This document shows, one piece after another, positions 11,280 to 23,529 of a stretch of 64,000 nucleotides of DNA. The notes beneath the pieces are model-generated. The model saw nothing but the letters and a program-made list of their open reading frames with translations, did not search any database and was not told the DNA's origin. A program made the translations under genes and the position numbers. The stretch spans positions 930,001 through 994,000 of the forward strand of contig JAUEDM010000007.1 of the NCBI GenBank assembly GCA_033439685.1, in the 5' to 3' direction. How positions within the stretch are numbered: the stretch's first letter is position 1; every line of letters begins with the position of its first letter. This stretch comes from Apodospora peruviana (lineage: Eukaryota; Ascomycota; Sordariomycetes; Sordariales; Lasiosphaeriaceae).

Positions 11280-11705
11280 TCAAGAAAAACTCACAAACTT
11301 GGGATCCCTCGGCCGCCCGTCCGCCCCGATCCCATTCGCCTGAAACCGTTGCTCCATATACACCCGTCTGGCCTCGTCAAACTTTAGCCGTCGGCGTTGC
11401 ATTAGTTTCAAAATCTCTCTCTTGGCGGCGTCGTCAAGCCCGGCGCGGGAATCGCTACCCTCAACGTTTTGGGAGAGGTCAAAGGTGCTCGACGAGAGGC
11501 CGGCTTCCATGTCTCCTGAGAAACTGTTTGACACAGAAGGCAGGCGCGAGTATATGTACCCCGACCCGGGGAACCAGGGCGGCAGGCGCTCTATTGACGA
11601 AAAAAAAACGTCCTGGAACTGGGGGAGCCATCTCCCGCGGGTGAGGTATAGCGATGTGCCGAATATGAGGGTGAAGAAGATTAGGGTGTAGAGGAGGTAG
11701 GCCAT
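11280..11705 (-). CDS. DUF2015 (UPF0357) small membrane protein
   Basis: A single exon of 141 residues. The first 22 or so residues form one transmembrane helix (MAYLLYTLIFFTLIFGTSLY), followed by a Pro/Ser-rich linker and a conserved basic C-terminal helix with RRLKFDEARRVYMEQRF and a terminal GRPRDPKFV segment. That C-terminus is the hallmark of the fungal UPF0357/DUF2015 family (yeast YCL012C and relatives), whose biochemical role is not known to me. The ATG at 11705 is chosen because it opens directly into the membrane segment; frames continuing upstream lie in the probable leader. The protein length matches the family. Confidence 0.85.
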   Translation of the reverse strand: MAYLLYTLIFFTLIFGTSLYLTRGRWLPQFQDVFFSSIERLPPWFPGSGYIYSRLPSVSNSFSGDMEAGLSSSTFDLSQNVEGSDSRAGLDDAAKREILKLMQRRRLKFDEARRVYMEQRFQANGIGADGRPRDPKFVSFS

Positions 11706-13473
11706 TTTGGCTTTTTTGTGGTTTTGCGAGTAAGTCGGTGGTTGTGGATGTTTTCGATGGTCGGTCGGATCCGTCAGTTCGGTCGTTCGGTCGTTCGGTC
11801 GTTCGTGTGAGAGTGTGCGACGCAAAAATATTCGAGCTCGAAGATTGCAATCAAGCGTTCGTATGCGACCGGAACTTCTGGATCGGAAGGGCAGTCGGCG
11901 TAAAGAATTATTCGGATAGCCGCAGCAGCGGAGGCCTCGGGATTTGAGTTGATGTTGGCCGCAGCCGTATCGACGAACCAGTGAAAAGAAAAGATGAGGG
12001 AGGTGAATGATTTGACAATACAAAGGAAGAAGAGTCTAGGTCATGGCTTAGGGATGGCGGTCGTCGTAGTGTTTGAGGACGAGACGTGGAGGAGCAGGAG
12101 CAGCTGACGAACCGTGTGCGATCACCCCGACGAGCCGGGTGTGACGATGATGCGCTGGGAAAACGGCTTTCGCACGAACCACCAAGCTGGAATGACTCAG
12201 CCACACGTTGTGCTTTATTATCGCTTCAGTTCCACCACCACTAGCCACAGCTTATTGAGACAAAATGATTGTGCAAGTCAGGACCTACCCGGGCTAACAC
12301 TTATACGAGCAGTTCATTCAAACTTCACTTTGATAAGATAATCTGAAACTGAATTTATCTATTTACTATATTCGTGTGGTTTTGCTAGTATGTATAGAAG
12401 CTCACTGGCTGCAAACAGGTTTCATATCACTTGGTTCCATGGATGTTTACCAGGTATCAATATGTCATACAACAAGATGTCACCGAGGAAGGTCTTGTCA
12501 GACTCGAGAGAAATTCAATGAACCAGAACGGAAGAAGAACGATATTTAACAGACATCGGCTGTGGATATATCTCAACTGAAATACTCCGTATACTAGCGG
12601 GGTGGAGAGGAGAGTTCCCAACAGCTTGGGTCAAACTGAAACCACGGCCAAACAGACAGCTGCAAGCCGCCGACTGACAGCAGAGCGAACAACCTTAAAT
12701 CCACTACACCAACCGTGGCCACACAGTCAAATAACGGCGCTGTGGATTGATTGAATTCAACGTTCAAGCACCCACAAACCCAATGCACTTGACTGATCAT
12801 ATCTGTTGTCAATCCTTTCATTCCGACACCCAGCACGCAAACGATATGCTAGGTTTCTATGTACAGAGCTTGTTCAGGAATCTAGTTCCAGCTCGACTGG
12901 CCATGCCTCGGCCGGCTCCGGGCGAGCTCTCGCCACTCCCTAATTTGGCTTCCTGGCTCCCCCTTTTCACTCTCAGCATGCTGTCTGAACACGCTCAGCA
13001 GTGTCTGACAATCCGCAGTCTCGGTAGACGCATTTATCCCTTCCCTCTTTCTTTCTCAACGGCGCCAAATTTTTTTCCACTTCCGAAAAGCCCCCATGTC
13101 AACGAACTCTCATGCAACCAACTCGCTCAAACAGCAGAATCGTACAATATCACACCCCTATTTTTGTTGACCTTGGCAAAACAACGCCCCAGTTCCTCGC
13201 AATGTTGAAAATTGAAATAATTTTGTAGAACCGATAATATGCCAGTGAAATATCACGTTTGCCTCCCCAAATATTCCAGTAGCCGAACGGACGGCGTAAA
13301 TGCCAGTTAACAGTCCTTTGTCCCCTGATATAGCTACCCACAAGGTACATCCAGTGCCAATTTACGCCGTCCCAAAGTAAATTGTTGACCCAAGCGGTCA
13401 GTTAAACCACGCAACAATCGAGTGCTGCCGTCGAACATGGTCGGCAGTGTTGTTGGTATGAAGACTCTTTGAC
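11706..13473. other. intergenic region
   Basis: No gene is supported. A short GGTCGTTC repeat lies near 11780-11800 in the leader of the DUF2015 gene. Frames such as 12747-13208 plus have no family features. Confidence 0.4.
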
Positions 13474-14778
13474 CTAGCACCTCGCATTCCATGGAATTCC
13501 ATCCAAGTCGTCCATGAAATCCTCGACATGCTCGTTGGAGGTCTCTTCGTCTGACATGTCTCCTTCTCCGCTGCCGAATATGACACTAAAGTCGGTGTAG
13601 ACGTCGTCCGAGTCATCATCATAACGGCTTTCATACTCCGAGGTTGGAAACGCCACAATTTCATCATCTAAGTCGTCCAGCTCGTTGACGTCCATCAGTG
13701 GTCGACTCGACCTGGGCTCTGGGGAACGCAATGCTATGGGCCGTGGACTTGGCGGGGGCCGCAATAGCGGGCCTGTCGGCTCGGTCGGATGGAGAACCAA
13801 TGATGAATTAGGTGGTGATGACCATACAATCCCAGTCTTCGACAAGACATGTGGTTGGCCTTGGTAAGCAACGCGGATTATGGGAGTTGGCGAGCAAGCC
13901 GATGCTGGCGGAGTAGCGAGAGGAAACCCTGCACCAACCACAGAACCGATTCCGTGACTCTGTTGTAATAATACAGCATTGCCTGCCAAGTTGGCAACCT
14001 CGGCGTCACTCCGTTCTGCCGCTTCCGCGCGAACACGAAGCCGGCATCGGTTGATCACAGCTGCGCGACGGAGCAGAGAGGATAGGCTCGGGTGAAGCTG
14101 TGGAGGCTGCTGCGCTCCCCCACTGTTAAGTCTTCGTGCTGCTAGGATAGCAGCAAGTTTGAGAAACCGTTTATCGCCCGAGGCAACACACTCTCTGTTG
14201 ATGATGTGCGTTGCTGGAAGTGAGAAGGGTTGCGAAAGACGTGAAGTGATAAGGTGTCGCAGAAGCCGCCGCTTCTTGCAACTTAGCGACGCCGTGTTGG
14301 GGCCATCGACATCTGTATCTGGCCGGCGACGCTTCAGAGCGGCTCTGGGGCTCTGGACCTGCTCTTCGATAGGGAAAGTAAGGATCTTCGTTCCTTTGGG
14401 CACAATCTGGCCAAAGACGAAAGTGGACAACGGAGTCGAGGGATTCGGTTGGATCGTTGATTTGCTGCTTGTCGTAGTCGTCGAGGCAGACACATTTGTG
14501 GACAGGACTGAGCTCGAGAGCGGCCTTGACATGGACTTTGACGGTCGTGGTATCAAGGATGACTCTCCAGCGCCCCTGGATGAGCCCTGCTGATAGCGCC
14601 CCTTGCTGGGTTTTGACAGCTCACAGAGGCGGCTGTTGAGTCCTGGAATCGAAGCTGCTTGTAGTAGTGCCGTGTTAAGATCTATCGGTCCGTCCTGTTT
14701 GAAGCGAATATCGTGGAAGTGCCATGGCCCGTGTTGTTCGAACGAACTCTGACTGAGAGGTTCGAGCTGAACCCCCAT
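13474..14778 (-). CDS. hypothetical protein with basic centre and acidic tail
   Basis: One uninterrupted frame of 434 residues from an ATG at 14778. The N-terminal quarter is followed by Ser/Thr-rich low complexity, then a basic region with KKRRLLRHLITSRLSQP and an alanine/arginine-rich helical stretch. The last 90 residues are strongly acidic (Asp/Glu) with scattered Ser and Tyr. The basic segment resembles one I recall in conserved uncharacterised fungal proteins, but I cannot name a family. The combination of a basic helical centre and acidic tail would suit a nuclear or chromatin-associated protein; this is inference. A long uninterrupted frame with sustained charge segregation supports a real gene; no splice site is needed. 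Confidence 0.65.
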   Translation of the reverse strand: MGVQLEPLSQSSFEQHGPWHFHDIRFKQDGPIDLNTALLQAASIPGLNSRLCELSKPSKGRYQQGSSRGAGESSLIPRPSKSMSRPLSSSVLSTNVSASTTTTSSKSTIQPNPSTPLSTFVFGQIVPKGTKILTFPIEEQVQSPRAALKRRRPDTDVDGPNTASLSCKKRRLLRHLITSRLSQPFSLPATHIINRECVASGDKRFLKLAAILAARRLNSGGAQQPPQLHPSLSSLLRRAAVINRCRLRVRAEAAERSDAEVANLAGNAVLLQQSHGIGSVVGAGFPLATPPASACSPTPIIRVAYQGQPHVLSKTGIVWSSPPNSSLVLHPTEPTGPLLRPPPSPRPIALRSPEPRSSRPLMDVNELDDLDDEIVAFPTSEYESRYDDDSDDVYTDFSVIFGSGEGDMSDEETSNEHVEDFMDDLDGIPWNARC

Positions 14779-17700
14779 TGCGCCAGATATTGCCGCTCCC
14801 TTTCCTACCAGAGGCTACTGAAACCTGCTGGAACCTCGTTTGCTCGCGGGTGTTGCTCACTTCACTAACAGCGCATTTTGGGTCTATTTCTCCTCCAGAT
14901 GGGTTTCGAGATGCCACAAGCAGTTTTCACCGCCCTCCAGTTTCAAGAAGAGTAGACCCCGGCGGACTAGCAGAGGGTACTGAGGAAGATGCCAGTAGCT
15001 GGAAGTCGTGTCATGCTACCTGATACCGAACAAGAAAAGGGTTGGGACTGGCGACGGGACTGAAGAGGTGCGGCTAATGTGTGACCGACATGTGGGAGAG
15101 CCTCGAGTTTGTTCAGAAGTGTGGACACAACCCCGAGTTAACGGGTGATCCAAGGGGAGGCGGGGTCTGTTGTCTTCCAGAGGAGGCAAGTTCCAGTCCA
15201 GATTGTCGGAACTCCTCCCCAGATCCAGACAGGCGGGTGGAGGGCAAGGGAAGCAAAGAAACGCGGGATGGGTAGGGGGTGGGGAATGGTACTGCAAGAG
15301 GCACGAGATCTTTTTATTCAAGACGGAACAGACAACCCGGGAGAGGAAACAGATATGTACAGCGCTGACACGCCCAAGCTGGCGGTGTCGGGCGGAGAAG
15401 ACGGCGATCTGGTTCCAGGAGAGTAACCTTCTTTGGTGAAGGTCGCAATGTTTAATACGGAGTAAAAGGCTAGCGCAACCACCAGGTTGCCAGCCAGGCG
15501 TGCCCAGGACAGACCGTGACAAGGGCACTGGGGAGAGGCTAGCAAGAGGCAAGGTTGCACGACATGGGGTCCATGGCGAAAAAAGCTGGGGATGGAGGTG
15601 GAACCGCTGTAAGTCGGGGAAGGAGGCCAGCGCTGAGTGGCCAGGCCCTGGGCGGAGACGGAGGACCTGGAAATATAACAGGGCCTTGGTAGGGTACTGC
15701 GCAGGTAGGAGGCGGACAAGTCAGGCCAGAACGCGCCAGTGGACAAGTAATCACGCAGGCAACTGATGAAGAGGCCGGTGACCAAAGAGAGGCATGCTGT
15801 AATAACAGCGACGAGCGTTCTCAGTCCTCGGATGGTTGCTGGAGGGTGGAAACTGAACAGGTTCTCGGGTCCTAGCCGGAATCCATCGCCCTAGTCGTGA
15901 AGGTGGAGGGCTGAGCAGTGAAGACAGTTTCTGACAGAAAAGCTCCGAGAAACAAGTGTGTCCAAGGGTGGAAGGGTGACAATTCGGGAGACGTTGACTC
16001 TGTTTCACGAACTGGAGCATCCGTTTCCGAGCCTTGAACGATCCTCCAATCCGAGAGTGTGTCTTACACCAATGCCTTTTTCAGAACGGTCCGGAGTGCG
16101 GTGGACTGTGCTGATGAGGGTCGACGACAGTCGGTATGGATGGATGGACGGGTGAATAGGTGGGAGGTCAGCAGGAGACGGTCAGCAGACACTCGAATTC
16201 GAAGGGGACTGGCAGCAGGATGGACAGCGAGCGGACTTGTTGGGCCTTGGGGAACAGAGGCATGAACGACATGACGCGGTGCTTCGGTAGAGATGGAACA
16301 GGAGCCAGTTCTGGAGTTTTGATGGCGTAATCGAAAGTTCAGATTCACTGCTTTTTGTCTGCAGTGCAGCCCAGTGCAGCGGTGCTACAATGGGAAGTAA
16401 CAAACCACTGGCAGTCCAGTGGTTAAGAAGAGGACGGGACAGGGAAGAAGGAGTCAAGCAGGCCTTGGTCTGACCTGAGCGGTTTCTGATGCTGGCAGGT
16501 GCAGTCAAGACAGACCGCAGAGACCGTGCAGTTGCGTCGATGGTCGAAGTGGTGTGGGTTCATGGAAGTTCTCCCTCTCCCCTTCTGTTTGGACAGTGGC
16601 CTGTCCCATGTGTGACACTGCCCGATGGTCTCCTCTTTCCCCGGAAATTCTCCACCTTAGCCTCTGTGGACCTGAAGGTGCCACTGGCGTCGCTGGTGCC
16701 AGTCCCAATGTGCCTTCCCTGTCAATATCACCCCCAGCTATTGCCGCTAGTGACCGGCCGGACCTCCTTGCTCCAGCTCCTCAAATTCGGCTCTGGAATC
16801 TCAAAAGTCGAGTCTTGTCATCATGAATGCCACCTTCTTCGACTTCACTCAATTTTCGAGGTTGAACTTTGTCGCCCTCGCAGTCGGCGTGCGACTCGGC
16901 AACTCCAGATCGATTTGGATTGCGGGGAAATCTATGTAAAAGGGGGGCGAGACTGCCGTGCCACGCCTGCCTCTGCGGTTCAGAGCTTGCCCAGCTCATC
17001 CCATTGGGTCGTGTCCAAGACTCCGATGCACAGCAGCCGCGTCGACAGCAACCGGTCAAAGAATAGCATGATGAAGACAGATGCCCATTGCAGCGCATCT
17101 TCCGTCACTGCATCATGATGCATTGCCCGTGAACATTGCATGTCTACCTCATGGTAGAGCCCAACGCTTCCTGTCAATGACTGTCTGGTACCGAGGGGAA
17201 TTAGCGATGCGCATTTAGGCTTCGCCATTCTTCCTAGTAATCCCTCGAGAGGGTGAGCCGGGAGATGTTTCTTAATCCACCGTCTTAAGCATGGAACAGC
17301 CGGGGCGGCAAGCCACTTTGCTATGTTGCGTTTCGTGGACCAGCTTATGGAAATTGGAAAGACTGTCGTGTGTGAGGAACTTGGTGCCTGCCGAAGGTTG
17401 GCCCAACACACTGGAAATCAGCCGTTCAAATGATGCCTCAACCTCATTCGACGAAAAAGGTCACGCGCTGCGAAAAGCTCGCTTCCTTCTCCCCAAAGCC
17501 GATTAGGACCAATCAGGCCAACGCTCTGCCACCTTCTGCACGAGCTTCCTTCTTGAGACTGATCGGTGAGACGGTCTTCTTTGTCATGTCGAAAAGTGTC
17601 ACTGCTGCAACACCCAAGACAGAAATTGTCCGACCATTACCTAATTTCACTATTTTGGTCTGCCAAAGATTTGATCGTAATATGGCGGCTACAACCGCAG

Positions 17701-20700
17701 GATCACGGATTTGATGCGCAACCACTGAACCAGATGTCAAATTTGCTGCAGAATCGCACGGGCCATTCAACCACTCGCTTTACCAGACTTGCCGTCCTTC
17801 TGGGTCGACCTGTCTCGTTTACGAATTGTCAGACATTCACCATCTTGGGAGGCGCCGTTCCCCTTTCTGCGATCGCTGGGCGCGCGAATCGGGGCAAGAT
17901 TCAACGTCGCCGGACCGGCATCACACCCCGCATAGCGGCCAGGTTGTTTTTGATTGTGGAATGCCCGCGATTTGACCAGATGTCCTCGAGCATTTTATTT
18001 CCTACCCAGTGCTTGCAGTTCTCGGTCCACAAGCCTAGGACCGCCAGCGAGACACAGGGACGAACGCTGACTTCGGAAGGTCTGCTGTTCAATTGATCCG
18101 CCCAGACCTCTGGGACGTCACCTCAGTCTGGCAAGGCTCGTCTCCAGCGGGGGCTTCAATAACTACCTCGACGTTCCCGTTTTCGTTTGTGGCAAAGAGC
18201 GAGAAAGGCATCGCTCGGGACAGCAAAAGGGATGGATTGACATGATAGGTCTCTGAGATGTCTCGGACAAATTGTCTTGGTCAGTCTTTTCACCAGAAGC
18301 CTCACCGAATCAGACAACGGTTGCGTCCACTTGTAACAATGCTAACTTTTAGCTTGCTGGTTGGTCGGAAACTGCCGGCAGATATTTTGCCTTCAAGGTT
18401 GCGTCGGTTTTCTGGCAAGCAAGGGGAAATTTTTGCCCATTTCGTCACGATCTTCCCGCGTGACCCCCATCGACGAATTGTCGGGACCCCTGAATCCTGA
18501 TCTCACGGGCCCCTTGCAATGCCCCGCATCGCAAGGGGGAGTGTGGACGGAACCTGTGCGGATTACGTGCAAGTCACTGGGCGACTAGGCTACCAGACAT
18601 GGAAGATTTCGTTCAGGTGCCTCGTTTTGCAAACATTTTGTGAAACGAGACAGAAGGGCAAAAGTATTTCAGTCTTCAAGTCTGGAAATAGAAACACCGG
18701 CCTACCTACTCGACACAATCGGCATCCACAACACGGATATGGTAGCGAGGTCCGCCCGGACAGCCGTACTCGCCAACGGACGGGACTGATCCGTCCCCGG
18801 GGTCTGAACGGGACGGCGGGCACCCAAGAGGTGAAACACCATGCTCCAGGGTTCACGGGACCCTCCGTTCCCGCCTGGACCGCTGATCACGCCAAATCTA
18901 CCCCCTAAAGTTTATTTTGGTTGACGTGATTAATGCCCCGACATCCACTATCTTAAGCTTCAAGTCTGTTTGTACTTCGTAGCCTTCAAGTGTCTACCAA
19001 CGTCAACCAACAAACTTTACCAACAGAGTGGTGGGTAGCTAAACACATCCAGCCTGTCCCTCTTGACAAAGGTAACTGACTCCTAAGCAAATATTTTAGG
19101 AGCCCCTTAACCAACTTCAGTCTCGAGTCATGACTCTGGTCTCTCAAGTCGGTTTCGTGTTCAACGAAGCTAAAAGCAACATGTTCCCGTTTCGGCTCGT
19201 CCAGTCAGACTATTCGCAATATCGAAGTCAATATGTCTTGAGCCGGGCAGTGGGTAGGTCTACCTCTAGGGATTAGTGCTTATGCCATCATGTAGGGGGA
19301 TCCAAAGCTGTGGACTCGGAGTTCTACCTCCAGTTCGTCTTTTGTCAAGCCAAATTGCCTGACAACATGGCGGCATCCATTTGCCGTTTGCCGTTTGCGC
19401 CGAAGGTCTGCCCCGGGTCTAAGAACCAAAAGGTTGCCAGCGAGGTCGATAGACCAATCGCCTCGCCCGAGGTGTTGTTCAATATCCGAGAGATGGACGC
19501 GCCACCGAACGGTGGACGTTAGTCACGCGCATCGCCCGCATCTTTTCTCCACCATGCTCACCGCAGGTTCGGTTGGGAAACATCTTGCCCCGGATTATGA
19601 GCAACAGGCGGACAAGCCACATTCAAGCCGACGTGGGGTACGGATCCGTAACAGAAGAGAAGGATATCGACAACATATTCGCCTGTCGTTGCAACCGGAC
19701 TCTTGTCTCAATGATGGCAATCCCTACCTAGGTAAGCCGCTCCTGCCGTCATATCTGTACCAACATAATATAAGTTCAAGTATTATGCCTGCCATCCAGA
19801 CCAACATTTCCATGGCTCTACCGGTGGCCCATAGCTGTGGAAAGACACTTGCAGTCGCTAGGGAGAGAGATCAGATCTGGCTCATCCCCACGCAGTGAGA
19901 CGAGACGATGGATGGACGACTGAAATTGTGTTTCGGATCTCGTAGGGCCCTTCGACTATACAGTAGGTGGGGGTCAAACAGATGGAACCAAGCAGGCCGA
20001 CTTGCAGGACATCCGTCACTACACCACTGTACACTTTATATTATTCAGACACGCTGCGGTGACATCCAGGGGATACATAGCAAGGGAGGTGCCAATTCTG
20101 TCGTCTATCCGGTACTGGACGCATCGGTACCAGAGCTGGAGTTGAAGGGTCAGACAGCACATACGACAACATACAATCTACCCCGTGCCTCTTATAATAA
20201 CCAAGGTAATAACAGCTCGTCTGAAGATGGTCAAGTCGTATCCCTTTGAGCCCCCCTGACCCCACCAGACGGCCGGTGCGTTTGTTGCTTTAACATGGAA
20301 ATATCGTGATGACTTGGCTGCTTGAGGAAGTCATCGCGGAGGGAATTGATAGCGCCGACGAGACCGTGGAGTCGTGGACAGCCAGCCTTGGAGTCGCGCT
20401 AGCTGAAATGGTCTTCAGGTCTTATTACTTGGTAACCATTCCCCGTAATTTCGTGATTCGACCCCGCTCGCAGCAACCAAACCCCCCGTAGCCAAGCCAG
20501 GCAGTTGCCAGGTGAGTATGTGCCTGCCTGCCGGTTGGGCAAGGCTTCAGGAGTTCGTAGGCGGGGAGGAGAAGCTTATCCGTAATAAATGTTTCTTTCA
20601 ATGCAGACTGATGCTGCAGGTGCATTCCTTTCTCGTACCTACAGTATATGCAGAAAACTCTAGATTAATGACTTGGAAAGGAATACAATGCATTGTCCCG

Positions 20701-21112
20701 TCTCGACGTTTGTTGCTTGCCGGACCCAACGTCTGCAATCCATCACGTGGAAAAGTTGCCTCGGCTATTCCACGTAACTTTTTCGCGTTGACGCTCGCCC
20801 GCCCTGTAAGGGGTATATGGTCTAGTGTAAACTCCGAATCCAACGCTATGCGGCTACCTACCAGGTATGTAGATCTCTGAAGGCTGGAGCCGGCTCCGGC
20901 TACTACCACCGCCGGCCGAATATCAAGGTACATCGTTACCGTTGTATCTCGGATGATTTGAGGAAACGTGTCGTGGCTTCCGCTCCGGATGAGTGTTTGT
21001 GATAATAGCTCATGGTCCATCTTATCACGTCAACTTTCAGTCTGAAATTCACCTTTCAGCGGTACTAGACCGGGCAGGTTGGCAGGCGGGGATATCGACA
21101 ACATCACCCGAC
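14779..21112. other. 6.3 kb gene-poor region
   Basis: No convincing coding region is found. Many overlapping frames up to about 209 codons occur on both strands but lack recognisable domains, and they change frame without matching splice sites. Base composition is mixed, not the extreme AT-richness of heavily RIP-mutated repeats. Transposase, reverse transcriptase or integrase signatures were not recognised in the translations. It could hold non-coding transcripts or decayed genes. Confidence 0.4.
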
Positions 21113-22369
21113 ATGGCAGCAGCCGGAAACGCGACGACTGTCCAGCAGCATGTCCGACTCTCTTTCCAAGAGTCCATGTCGCTTGTTGAGCTTCCGGCGC
21201 CAAAGGATGTCATGCCACGAGGGCCGGCAGGCTCGCCAGCGGTCCGCAAGTTCATGAGTACAAGGGCTGCGTATCTGCCGACGTCGGACTACCCGTCCGA
21301 TGGTGGAAAGCTGCCCAAGCTACACACGGCTGCTTTTGGCGGCCATGTGTATGCTCAGGCAGGATACGCTGCCTGCAAGTGTTGGAGGGACCTGGAGGAT
21401 AAGAGAGGCATGTCCGAGAGACAAGGTCTTCATGTAAGTGGCCTCCACCCAAAAATGTCTTTGATGTCGTTCCGTAAACTGACCTGAACGTAATGAAAAT
21501 AGACCATCCACGGCTACTTCACACTGGCAGGCAAATGCGACCGCCCCTTCATCTACGACGTCACAGCCGTGACGGTCTCCCGCAGCCTCGCCACTTTTAT
21601 CGTGACGGCCTACCAGCCTTCGGAGCCCAGTACCAACCCGCAAGGCGACTATTTCCCTTTGAAGGATGCAAGTCTTCCGCTTCTGGATGGCCCCTGTTTT
21701 ACGGCTCTGTGCTCATTCAAGCTCGCTGAACCGCATAGCGCGGGGGTCTCGGCGCAGGAGGAAGCGCCCCAGATTCGTTTCAGAGAAGTCCTCTCGAGCC
21801 GCCGGCCAAAAGAATGGCTGCCCGCGCCGATTGCGGATATCGATGCTGTCGTGGAGTTTTTGGGTGGGCATCATGTTGGCGCGTTTCCGATGGTTGACAT
21901 GAAGAAGGTTGACATGACGGTGTTCAACGAGGGCAAGCCGTACCACGAGCGTCGCGAGCTGATTTTGTATCGGCTGCTCAAGCCGTTGCCGCCGGCGGTT
22001 GATGATGGAGGGTCTGGTCATGATGCCAACTCGCATGTGCTTGTACACGCGTACGCTGCTGACAGGAATGGGCTGCTCATGGCGGGGAATCATCTCGGGT
22101 TTGGGTACAGTATGGGCAAGGCGGCTACTATCAGCAATACGTTTGTTGTGCACGTTAATGCTGACGAGGCTGTGATGCGGTATTGTGAGGATGAGGACGT
22201 GTCTGAGGGTTGGTGGATGCAGGAGGTGTGTTTCCCGCGCGCTGGGGCCGGGAGGGGCATTATATTGAATAAGATTTGGAGTCCGGAGGGGGTTCACGTG
22301 GCGACGGAGTATCAGGATGGGATTATAAGGTCGTGGGAGAAGAGATTGGATAACAAGGGGAAGTTATGA
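21113..22369 (+). CDS. TesB-like acyl-CoA thioesterase
   Basis: Two exons, 21113-21433 and 21503-22369, joined in phase 0 by a 69-base GTAAGT..ATAG intron, encode 395 residues. The protein has the double hot-dog fold pattern of acyl-CoA thioesterase II: an N-terminal GGHVYAQAGYAA motif, HGYFTLAGKCDRPFIY, and the C-terminal segment ending with a WSPEGVHVATEYQDG motif. These enzymes hydrolyse fatty acyl-CoA to free acid and CoA, usually in peroxisomes. The C-terminal tripeptide is Gly-Lys-Leu, a non-canonical variant of the PTS1 signal (Ser-Lys-Leu). The frame is open for 40 codons upstream, but the ATG at 21113 gives an N-terminus (MAAAGNATTVQQH) more typical of the family. Confidence 0.88.
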
Positions 22370-23529
22370 TGTTGGTGTTGGTGTTGAGTAGGTGAGAAGT
22401 CTGGATCAGGAGTCTGCGGTTCGTTGTTGCATACTTCTCTTTTGGATTAGCATAGATGCAACCAAATAATAGCATAGATGCAGCCAAATAATCGCATATA
22501 TACGGTAGATATATAGGGAAGGGAGATTAATAGAGGTGCCCATGTATATAGTGTTCATGTTGTCAGCGGAAAGTCCGAGGAGGTTTTTATTGTAGATAGT
22601 CCGAGACGTGAACTTTGTAAAGTCACAAGAATAGGATAGAACTAGAACTACGATCGCAGAGGATATCCAGATGGTATTCAACTTACGCTGGGGGGGGCGG
22701 ACCTGATATATCGATTGGCGTCCTTCAAGTTAGATGTATGTTGAGTTTGTAAGACAGCTGACGGCCTCACGCCACCCTCTCATGAGGAGATAAAAACAAG
22801 GCAATATAGTCCCATTATACAGCACATCTGATCTGAATTTTTGTAGACTGTACGATGAAAATCTCGTATAAGTACTTGCTATCCGAACTCCGAGCTTTGA
22901 ATTCTTCTGGATATCTGGAGTTGGCTCGGGATTTCGTGAACAGCCATAGGCCGTTATGAAAGCAGAAAACCAGAAACTAAAGATACCAGAAAGTATTTCT
23001 TCTTCCTAATATTTATCTTGTTTACTAGGATTCCAGCAATTGAGGACAGAAAGGGTCAGTTTTGATGTCGCTAGGCGGAGGACGCCAATTGAGGGTTAAG
23101 GTGTGCTGCGTTGAGGGTTATCCCATCTGCATTACATCAGGACTCCGTCTCATATCAATAAAGTCCGAACAATGGAGTCAAAATAAAGCTTCTATACTTG
23201 TCTTCCGTTTCATCTGGAATAGTTGAACAACACTCTGCACAATGGAAAAAATGTGAAAGCCACGTGCGGAGTCACATGCAGAAACACACTATCCCCAATC
23301 AGGCAAAGACCTTGACTTGCTGCTCAGTTTGCGTGCCTTGCACCCGAAGCAAGCGAAGCAAGTGTGGGACCTGTCCAAACCTCGATGCGTCAAATCAGAC
23401 CATTCCCTTTCAAAACCAGCAACAAGCAAACGACGACACCTCTCCGCTCCCCCCGAGTTCAATTGAACCGCCCATCCACCCACCCGACCACGACTTTCTA
23501 CCGCGAACACGAACAGCTGCTCGGTCATA
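22370..23529. other. intergenic region, AT-rich in part
   Basis: No gene is supported. The stretch 22430-23180 is AT-rich with frequent stops. The 150 bases before the COX4 start are rich in C and A, as in fungal leaders. Confidence 0.4.

Noticed and set aside
15016..18096. Series of 130-209-codon frames in the gene-poor region
   Set aside because: No recognisable motif, conflicting strands, and no phase-matched introns that would join them.
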